From NCBI GenBank assembly GCA_023301405.1, contig JALZUX010000254.1:1-11544 (forward strand): a stretch of DNA of 11,544 nt, given 5' to 3'. The notes beneath the pieces are model-generated. The model ran no database searches and was not told where the DNA came from. It saw only the letters and a program-made list of their open reading frames with translations. The translations under genes were made by a program, and so were the position numbers. Positions 5,745 through 11,544 of this stretch are shown here, one piece after another. Origin of the DNA: Granulosicoccaceae bacterium. Its GTDB lineage: Bacteria > Pseudomonadota > Gammaproteobacteria > Granulosicoccales > Granulosicoccaceae. Within the stretch, counting starts at the first letter, position 1; every line of letters starts with the position of its first letter.

Positions 5745-8657
5745 TTACGCATCGCCGCCCATCAGCCTTAGCCAACATGCAGAAACAGCATCACGATGAC
5801 GAGTTGATTCCTCATCAATTGTGATTGTACCTGTATCTTCGAGCAAGGCTCGTCGGTGCAAACGGCCACGCAAATAAAGGTAGGCACCGGTGAGCTTTTT
5901 TGCGTCTTCTGAGTCCAGAAAGTTGAACTTTTCCAACACCTCAAGTTGTCGAATATTATCCGTGAACTCAAGCAATGCCAAACTCTCACAAGCATTTTTC
6001 AAAACTAGGTATTGAACCATAAACTCTATATCAGCGATACCACCCAAGCCCTGCTTAAGGTCAAAAGTGCCCGCTTGTTCACGCACCAGCTCATCGCGCA
6101 TGCGAACCCGCATCTTAATGACATCAGACAGCAGCACGTCGGGGTCAGGTGCCTTACCCAGAATATCGCAACGGATTTCTTCAAATCGACCGCGCAGCCG
6201 TTGACTGCCCACTACAAACCGCGCCCTCACCAACGCCTGGTGCTCCCACGTCCAGGCCTCCTTGCGTTGGTACTCGGCAAACGCCTCCATTCCAACGACC
6301 AACACACCCGAGCGACCGTTAGGGCGCAAACGCGTGTCAATTTCATACAGCGTACCTGCACCGGTCAAGGTACTGATAAAATGCACCAGCTTTTGCGCCA
6401 TGCGAGAGAAGTACACCTGATTTTCAAGCGGCTTCTCGCCATCACTCACCTGCTCCGTGCCACCGCTCTCATGCACAAACACAATATCAAGATCTGACCC
6501 ATAGCCCAATTCAACCCCGCCCAACTTCCCATAGGCAACGATTGCTAGCTCCGGCTGCATTATTTTTCCGTCGATCTTACAACGCGGCAAACCATGACGT
6601 CTTTTCATATCCGTTTGCACTATTGTCACCGCCACCTGCAGCACAGACTCTGCAAGCCAGCTAAGCCCATCACTGACTTTCATCACCGGCAACAAGCCAT
6701 TTACATCGGCGGCGGCTACTCGAACAATACGTGAATGCTGAAAGTGACGAACAATATCCATTAGTTCACCAAGATCGGCTTCCTGGTGATGAACTAACTC
6801 TGCATCAATGGCTGCCACATTTTGCTCTGCAGTCAACACTAACGTGCCTTGATCAATATTAATTAGCTCGTCTAGCACCATCGGGTGGCTGGTAACAAAG
6901 TTCGACAACCAAGAGCTTTGTGCAAATAGTCTGACTAAATTTTGCAACGTCTCTGCCGAGTCATTAAGCAGCTGCAAGTAACCGACACGCCCAGCAATCG
7001 CATGGTATAGCGCCAGCAATCGCTGTAATACTTCACTATGTGGCTTTTTATCTTGTACTAACAATTCCAGAGACTGCGGAATAAGCTTGTCAATCAGATC
7101 ACGTGATCGATTCAAGTATCGTTGGTAGCGCCCACTGCTGGCAAACTCGTGTAGCAACCTGGCGGTTTCTTCTGGGTCGTTTACTCCATGCCCTGCAAGT
7201 ATTGTCTTCGTATCCGCTTCGACAACGTCACTATTGCTTCTGATACGAAGCCACACATTAGTAAATTCGCTGGAAACCTCAGATGATTCAGACAAACTAA
7301 ATACACTGGAAAACAAGCCATGCACAACGTTATTAAGCGTTAACAGCGTATCTTCAAACTCCTGAAAACTACTGAAGCAAAGGCTCATGGCCAGTCGGCT
7401 TCTTGCCACATCATCTGCCGGAATCAAATGCGTTTGGCGATCATCAGCCATCTGCAAGCGATTCTCAGTACGCCGCAGAAAATCATAGACCCGCAACAAC
7501 TCTGTGCTGTCGAATTCGGTCAAGTGACCATTCAAAGCAAGCTCCTGTAGTACCGGTCGCAGACTACGTTGCTGTAATACCGGTTCGCGCCCGCCGCGCA
7601 CCAGCTGAAAGCTTTGCGCTATAAATTCAATCTCTCTGATGCCGCCCCGCCCCAGCTTCACATCTTTGCGACCGCCGGCCCTGTCGGCCTTGACGCCGAT
7701 CTGTCGCTTCAAATCGCGCAGAGATTCAAAGACCGCGTAATCCAGATAGCGGCGGTAAATAAACGGCCGCAGTAAATCACCCACCATTTTGGTTTCTTGA
7801 TCGCCGCAGATCACCCGGGATTTTATCCATGCATAACGCTCCCAGTCACGCCCTTGCGTCAGCAGATAATTTTCCAACCCATCATAAGTAACCACCAACG
7901 GGCCACTACTGCCAAAGGGGCGCAGGCGCATATCAACCCGATATACAAACCCATCTGCAGTGACCTCATCAAGGTACTGGATTAACAGCTGCCCTACCCG
8001 TCGGAAGTACTCTTGATTGTCGATCGATTTTTTGCCGCCACTGGTAACGCCATGGCTCTTGTAGAGAAAGATTAAATCGACGTCCGATGAAAAATTGAGT
8101 TCACTGCCGCCCAGCTTTCCCATGCCGACCACAATCAAAGAAAGCGCATTACCATCTTCATCTGCAGGCAGTCCAAAGCGTGATTCATAGACAAGTTCTG
8201 CAACCTCCAACGCGCGCTTGATGCAGACATCGGCAATCTCAGATAAACACCGCAATACCTCATCTGTCGACGACCGCCCAGTCAAATCGTGAAAGGCAAC
8301 CAAAGCCAACTGCAAGTGCCTGAACTGACGCAATTGCTGCTTAAAGCCATCAATATTGTCAACCGCGCCGGCCGTCTGAGCTTGCAGCAACGCCTGCAAT
8401 TGATCAAAGCTTGGCAATCGAGCACAATACTGGCTGGCAAGTCGCAAAAACAATGTGGAGTTATGTTCAACGACACCAGCCAACCAGGGACTGCAGGCAA
8501 GTGAATATTGCAACAACGCAGGGTCGATATCATCCAGCAACGGCTCTATATTCCGAAGCGCAGTCAGCGGCGCCTCAATATCAGCGGCAAACGACGCCAA
8601 CAGAGCGGGGTTGGCGGCGATAAAGTTTTCCACAGATACCTGGTTTTCTGCTTTCAT
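5745..8657 (-). CDS. glnE: Bifunctional glutamine synthetase adenylyltransferase/adenylyl-removing enzyme
   Basis: This large (about 970 residues from the ATG at 8657) GlnE enzyme adenylylates or deadenylylates glutamine synthetase in response to PII and glutamine, controlling nitrogen assimilation. It has two nucleotidyltransferase domains: the N-terminal adenylyl-removing domain with GKLGGSELNFSSDVD and Asp192/Asp194, and the C-terminal adenylylating domain with GKLGGVELGYGSDLD and Asp722/Asp724. The regulatory segment with HPMVLDEL lies between them. Both active sites look intact, and the length is close to E. coli GlnE (946). The start is uncertain: the frame opens after a stop at 8688-8690; TTG at 8684, GTG at 8663 (GGAAG 8 nt upstream) and ATG at 8657 are all possible. 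It precedes ilvE, an order also found in Pseudomonas. Long antisense frames on the plus strand here (for example 6012-6497) are mirror images of this conserved gene. Confidence 0.96.
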   Translation of the reverse strand: MKAENQVSVENFIAANPALLASFAADIEAPLTALRNIEPLLDDIDPALLQYSLACSPWLAGVVEHNSTLFLRLASQYCARLPSFDQLQALLQAQTAGAVDNIDGFKQQLRQFRHLQLALVAFHDLTGRSSTDEVLRCLSEIADVCIKRALEVAELVYESRFGLPADEDGNALSLIVVGMGKLGGSELNFSSDVDLIFLYKSHGVTSGGKKSIDNQEYFRRVGQLLIQYLDEVTADGFVYRVDMRLRPFGSSGPLVVTYDGLENYLLTQGRDWERYAWIKSRVICGDQETKMVGDLLRPFIYRRYLDYAVFESLRDLKRQIGVKADRAGGRKDVKLGRGGIREIEFIAQSFQLVRGGREPVLQQRSLRPVLQELALNGHLTEFDSTELLRVYDFLRRTENRLQMADDRQTHLIPADDVARSRLAMSLCFSSFQEFEDTLLTLNNVVHGLFSSVFSLSESSEVSSEFTNVWLRIRSNSDVVEADTKTILAGHGVNDPEETARLLHEFASSGRYQRYLNRSRDLIDKLIPQSLELLVQDKKPHSEVLQRLLALYHAIAGRVGYLQLLNDSAETLQNLVRLFAQSSWLSNFVTSHPMVLDELINIDQGTLVLTAEQNVAAIDAELVHHQEADLGELMDIVRHFQHSRIVRVAAADVNGLLPVMKVSDGLSWLAESVLQVAVTIVQTDMKRRHGLPRCKIDGKIMQPELAIVAYGKLGGVELGYGSDLDIVFVHESGGTEQVSDGEKPLENQVYFSRMAQKLVHFISTLTGAGTLYEIDTRLRPNGRSGVLVVGMEAFAEYQRKEAWTWEHQALVRARFVVGSQRLRGRFEEIRCDILGKAPDPDVLLSDVIKMRVRMRDELVREQAGTFDLKQGLGGIADIEFMVQYLVLKNACESLALLEFTDNIRQLEVLEKFNFLDSEDAKKLTGAYLYLRGRLHRRALLEDTGTITIDEESTRHRDAVSACWLRLMGGDA

Positions 8658-8779
8658 ATCCACGTCGTCGACTTCCGGGTGCAAAGCTCATAACTCATCA
8701 TAATTTGTGGCTACAATACCGTTAAATCCCAATCACAACATTGCTATTAGAGACCCGATGCACTGTAACACCCATACCA
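8658..8779. promoter_or_regulatory. Divergent glnE / ABC ATPase promoter region
   Basis: This short region between the divergent starts carries TACAAT at 8712-8717 as a -10 candidate for the ATPase gene, but its -35 is poor. On the minus strand TATGAT with a weak upstream TTTAAC (18-nt spacing) is a candidate for glnE. The direct TCATAA repeats (8688-8693 and 8698-8703, 10 bp apart) are noted. I see no Fur-box-like palindrome, which is relevant because the ATPase resembles an iron transporter. Confidence 0.3.
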
Positions 8780-9865
8780 ATGACAACATTGTGTGCTGCC
8801 ACCTTGAACCCGGATACCTCCTTGAACCAATTTGAACTTAATCAGGTCAGCATAGACATCGAGAAGACACCCATAGTCCATGACGTCAGTTTCACACTGG
8901 ACCATGGTCAGATCGGCTGCCTGCTGGGGCCTAGCGGCTCAGGCAAAACAACCTTGCTGCGGGCAATCGCCGGTTTTCAACCAATTTGCCGGGGCACTAT
9001 CACGATGCGAGGCGAAACTGTCGACAACGGAGCACAAGCGCTGCCAGCCGAAAAAAGAAGAATCGGCATGATGTTTCAGGATCTGGCGTTGTTTCCGCAT
9101 CTAAACGTCGCTGACAACATAGCCTTTGGCATCCGCAAACTCAGTCGCCAGCAGCGCGACAACCGCATTGACGAATTACTTACTATCGTCAATATGCGCG
9201 CCCACAAAAAGCAATATCCACATGAGCTATCCGGAGGTCAGCAACAGCGGGTGGCGCTGATGCGGGCGATGGCACCGGGACCGGATCTAATTCTGCTTGA
9301 CGAACCCTTCAGCAGCCAGGATACCGAACTACGAGTACAGTTGGTGCAAGAGGTACGCGACATACTGAAAGAAGACAACGTCACTGCAGTGCTGGTGACT
9401 CACGATCAAAACGAAGCCTTTGCGATCGCCGATGTGATTGGTGTATTAAATAACGGTCGCCTCTCGCAATGGGATACTGCCTACAATTTATACCACACCC
9501 CGAATGACCGCTTTGTGGCAGATTTTGTTGGCGAAGGCGTGTTTATTTGCGGAAATATTATCGATGAATACACAGTGCAGACAGAGCTAGGAAACGTCAA
9601 AGGTGAACTCGCCACTGATCTACCGGGCGGCATGGAAGTCGATCTTCTAGTGCGACCCGACGATATCATTCACGACGACTACAGCACTTATCGTGGCACC
9701 GTACTTAAAAAAAGTTTCCGTGGTGCAGACCATCTATACACCTTACGCATGCCCGGCGGCACCAATGTGATGTGCCTGGCGCCAAGCCATCATGATCACC
9801 AGCTTGGTGAAAAAATTGGCGTAAGGTTAAGGATCGATCACCTCGTCGCGTTTCCCAATAGCTAA
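8780..9865 (+). CDS. FbpC-like ABC transporter ATP-binding protein
   Basis: This 361-residue ABC ATPase is of the type that powers ferric ion or other periplasmic-binding-protein importers at the inner membrane. It has Walker A GPSGSGKT (50-57), Q-loop Gln100, the FQDLALFPHLNV stretch typical of the FbpC/PotA/CysA group, signature LSGGQQQR (150-157), Walker B LILLDEP (170-176) with Glu175, and the His-switch His208. A C-terminal TOBE-like domain (from about 252) contains the VRPDDI motif. The D-loop position reads SSQD instead of the usual SALD. I chose the ATG at 8780, since the longer frame begins with TTG at 8741 and adds 13 non-conserved residues; no good ribosome binding site is seen at either. 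No permease or binding-protein gene is beside it, so its partners are unknown. FbpC is my best guess by similarity; the substrate is inferred, and spermidine/putrescine-, sulfate- or thiamine-type relatives are possible. Confidence 0.88.
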   Translation: MTTLCAATLNPDTSLNQFELNQVSIDIEKTPIVHDVSFTLDHGQIGCLLGPSGSGKTTLLRAIAGFQPICRGTITMRGETVDNGAQALPAEKRRIGMMFQDLALFPHLNVADNIAFGIRKLSRQQRDNRIDELLTIVNMRAHKKQYPHELSGGQQQRVALMRAMAPGPDLILLDEPFSSQDTELRVQLVQEVRDILKEDNVTAVLVTHDQNEAFAIADVIGVLNNGRLSQWDTAYNLYHTPNDRFVADFVGEGVFICGNIIDEYTVQTELGNVKGELATDLPGGMEVDLLVRPDDIIHDDYSTYRGTVLKKSFRGADHLYTLRMPGGTNVMCLAPSHHDHQLGEKIGVRLRIDHLVAFPNS

Positions 9866-9885
9866 CAAATCCAACCACATTTGTT
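9864..9885 (+). repeat. Small inverted repeat at the end of the ATPase gene
   Basis: AACAAAT (9864-9870) and ATTTGTT (9879-9885) form a 7-bp AT-rich stem with an 8-nt loop overlapping the ATPase stop. It precedes a stronger hairpin and may be part of a double terminator; alone it is weak. Confidence 0.3.
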
Positions 9886-9886
9886 C

Positions 9887-9924
9887 TGATCAATTCGTTT
9901 AAGCGGATTGATCAAGCTTCTTTT
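9887..9924 (+). terminator. Probable terminator of the ABC ATPase gene
   Basis: TGATCAATTCG (9887-9897) pairs with CGGATTGATCA (9904-9914) in an 11-bp stem (one G-T pair) with a 6-nt loop, followed on the plus strand by AGCTTCTTTT. It lies over the stop codon of the converging TPR gene, whose TAA is in the loop. The T-run is short, so efficiency is uncertain. Confidence 0.55.
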
Positions 9925-10228
9925 GTGTGCGCTTTAGAAACACAGTCATTTCTTTTTCGGCTTGCACGTCTCCCTTGCCGGCAGCGGTTTCTATACCACT
10001 TTGGTAGACTTCAAGCGCCTCCTGATAATTGCCAACTTCAAAATGGCAACGACCTAACATTTTCCACGCGGCGCTATACCCGGCATCCTGAATCACTGCT
10101 TGTGCCAGGTGCTCAATAGCCGCCTGATACTGGTTGTCAGAATAATAGGCATTGGCCAACGAGTATCGCAGTAACGCGTTGTCGGGGCCTTTTTGCAATA
10201 GCGCTTGAAAGGTATCAATCATCGACAT
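9899..10228 (-). CDS. Small tetratricopeptide-repeat protein
   Basis: This 109-residue cytoplasmic protein is made almost wholly of TPR units: about residues 17-50 and 51-84 match the TPR pattern (LANAYYSDNQYQAAIEHLAQA, split here across two helices; then LGRCHFEVGNYQEALEVY), followed by a helical tail (88-105). It has no signal peptide or membrane segment. TPRs bind partner proteins. It begins just after the methyltransferase stop (gap of 3 nt), with GGGTGA overlapping that stop as ribosome binding site, so it is translationally linked to the methyltransferase gene. Two ATGs (10228 and 10222) are possible; I take the first. The partner is unknown. Confidence 0.88.
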   Translation of the reverse strand: MSMIDTFQALLQKGPDNALLRYSLANAYYSDNQYQAAIEHLAQAVIQDAGYSAAWKMLGRCHFEVGNYQEALEVYQSGIETAAGKGDVQAEKEMTVFLKRTQKKLDQSA

Positions 10229-10231
10229 AAA

Positions 10232-10846
10232 TCACCCGCCTTTTTGCGCAATAATACAGGACTGATTACGTAACCCATGCCCGGTGTCACCAACGGTGCC
10301 TAAGTCATAAAAAACCCGACACACCAATGGTTGAGTTAGTGCTAGCAACTCATTGGCTTCAAGCAAAAACGCAGGGTTCGACGGCCCGTTTTCAACATCA
10401 GATTTGTCTTGCACAAACGTCTGATAAAACAACAACCCGCCCGGCCTTAATAAGTCAGGAAAGATTGTAAATAGCTGTCGATCCAAATAATTTGATACGC
10501 TGATAACATCAAAAGCCTGATGGTATTGCTCATTACTAGCAAAGTACGCGTTACTGACATCTGCCACAATAGCGTTTACTTCAAGGTTTTTTGCCGTAGC
10601 CTTTTGCTTTAACTTATCGATTCCTTCATCCGACAGGTCAATGGCCGTAGTCATTAACCCGGATGATGCCAAATACAACGTATTACCCCCAAGACCACAA
10701 GCGATGTCCAGCGCCCTGCCTTGTGATGGAACAAGGTAACGGTAATCCGTTAATACTGAGCTTGGCCGAGGCTCATTTTCTGAAGACTTCCGATAAATGC
10801 GATTCCATTTATCACGGCTCTTATCAATGAAATCAGTACCAGTCAT
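10232..10846 (-). CDS. Class I SAM-dependent methyltransferase (TehB-like)
   Basis: This 204-residue class I methyltransferase has motif I LDIACGLGGNTLYLA (46-60), an acidic residue at the end of strand two (Asp70 in AIDLS), Asp96 before the FDVISVSNYLDR segment (112-123) and LRPGGLLFYQTF (133-144). The overall pattern is that of TehB/thiopurine-methyltransferase-like small enzymes, often annotated as tellurite resistance proteins, but substrate identity cannot be read from the sequence. Its ATG overlaps the trkH stop by 4 bp (ATGA), and the TPR gene follows after 3 nt, so the three genes are probably translated from one message. No tellurite-export gene is visible beside it. The start is set by the overlap and by GCGGAA just before the ATG. 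Confidence 0.88.
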   Translation of the reverse strand: MTGTDFIDKSRDKWNRIYRKSSENEPRPSSVLTDYRYLVPSQGRALDIACGLGGNTLYLASSGLMTTAIDLSDEGIDKLKQKATAKNLEVNAIVADVSNAYFASNEQYHQAFDVISVSNYLDRQLFTIFPDLLRPGGLLFYQTFVQDKSDVENGPSNPAFLLEANELLALTQPLVCRVFYDLGTVGDTGHGLRNQSCIIAQKGG

Positions 10847-11544
10847 TTCCGCCAGAAACCGGGGGTCAACAACACCAGTAGCGTAAATATCTCAAGACGG
10901 CCAAGCAACATAGCCACACACAGCAAACCCAACTGTATGCCATTAAGCGAACTATAATTGGCGGCCACATCACCCAGTCCGGGGCCCAGATTATTCAGGC
11001 AGGCAACCACCGCAGAAAAAGCCGTATCCTGATCAAGACCGGTTGCCATTAGTACCAATAACATCACAACAAGTATCAATACATAGGTAGCAAAGAACCC
11101 CCACACCGCATCTATGACGCGGGGTGGAATAGTTTTTCGCCCTACCTTAACCGGCAAAACTGCGTGAGGATGAATCATTCTGGCCAGTTCACGCAAGCCT
11201 TGCTTAAGCAATAACAGCACCCTGATTACCTTCATGCCGCCACCTGTCGAACCCGCACAACCACCTACGAAGCTTGCAAACAATAACAACACTGGCAAAA
11301 AACCAGGCCAACTAACGTATTCAGCGGTAGTGAAACCTGTTGTCGTGGACATAGAGACCACTTGAAAAATGCCGTGAAAAAATGCTTTGTTAAAATCTAC
11401 CGTGGATGTCAGATACAGATAGCTAACGGTGATAATGCACAATAGAAACAACAGTGAAATATAGAACTTAAACTCTGAATCTTCGGCGTAGTTGCCAATT
11501 GATTTTGATCGGAATGCCAGGTAATGCAAAGCAAAGTTAATTCC
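10843..11544 (-). CDS. trkH: Trk system potassium uptake protein TrkH, C-terminal part (cut by window edge)
   Basis: This is the last 233 residues of a TrkH-type potassium channel subunit, about half of the usual 480 or so; the 5' part lies beyond 11544, so no start codon is present. TrkH is an inner membrane protein that works with the cytoplasmic gating subunit TrkA. It shows the selectivity-filter loops TTTGFTT (third repeat) and NNLGPGLG (fourth repeat), the GGCAGSTGGGMK segment between them, and several hydrophobic helices. The edge sequence GINFALHYLAF is in frame and matches the family. The gene overlaps the methyltransferase start by 4 bp. No trkA gene is in the window; it is likely upstream of the edge. 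Confidence 0.95.
   Translation of the reverse strand, partial: GINFALHYLAFRSKSIGNYAEDSEFKFYISLLFLLCIITVSYLYLTSTVDFNKAFFHGIFQVVSMSTTTGFTTAEYVSWPGFLPVLLLFASFVGGCAGSTGGGMKVIRVLLLLKQGLRELARMIHPHAVLPVKVGRKTIPPRVIDAVWGFFATYVLILVVMLLVLMATGLDQDTAFSAVVACLNNLGPGLGDVAANYSSLNGIQLGLLCVAMLLGRLEIFTLLVLLTPGFWRK

Noticed and set aside
6012..6497. 161-codon open frame antisense to glnE
   Set aside because: It mirrors the strongly conserved adenylylating domain of glnE and encodes no recognisable protein; several other shadow frames occur across glnE.
8688..8703. Possible TCATAA direct repeat as an operator
   Set aside because: Only two short copies, 10 bp apart; they match no regulator site that I know, so a binding-site claim is not supported.
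1..11544. Search for CRISPR arrays, tRNA genes, IS ends and prophage genes
   Set aside because: No regularly spaced repeats, no cloverleaf-like tRNA sequence, no transposase or integrase, and no target-site duplications were seen.

Overview
The window looks like an ordinary chromosomal segment of a gammaproteobacterium, probably marine or otherwise free-living. The evidence is a divergent trxA/rhlB pair as in enterobacteria, a PCMT-like methyltransferase next to a TolC-type gene, a glnE-ilvE block, and an H-NS-free, phage-free and IS-free layout with moderate GC content. Genus-level placement is not possible from this sequence alone. No tRNA, rRNA, CRISPR array, insertion sequence or prophage gene was seen.

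Left part (1-2003): thioredoxin trxA (minus strand, GTG start, strong ribosome binding site, own promoter and terminator) faces away from the DEAD-box RNA helicase gene rhlB (plus strand). A 310-bp divergent region separates them. A rho gene commonly follows trxA but would lie beyond the left edge.

Middle left (2004-4462): a leader with several hairpins precedes a PCMT-like methyltransferase gene that has lost key catalytic-site features. It is followed by a GC-rich hairpin and by a TolC-family outer membrane channel gene with a signal peptide. A strong, probably bidirectional, intrinsic terminator (4429-4462) separates tolC from the convergent block that follows.

Centre (4479-8657, minus strand): glnE, then ilvE, then a small zf-CHCC zinc-finger gene, probably one transcription unit. 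GlnE is the bifunctional adenylyl-transferase/adenylyl-removing enzyme controlling glutamine synthetase. IlvE is the branched-chain aminotransferase, which uses glutamate/2-oxoglutarate. The block therefore couples nitrogen-status control to amino-acid transamination.

Right part (8780-11544): an FbpC-like ABC ATPase gene (plus strand) without visible permease or binding-protein genes converges on a tightly packed minus-strand set: trkH (potassium channel subunit, cut by the right edge), a class I SAM methyltransferase (4-bp overlap with trkH) and a small TPR protein (2-3 bp gap).

I found no convincing new multi-gene system. The points most worth a second look are the catalytically diverged PCMT homologue beside tolC with its unusual leader, the orphan FbpC ATPase, and the translationally coupled trkH-methyltransferase-TPR unit.
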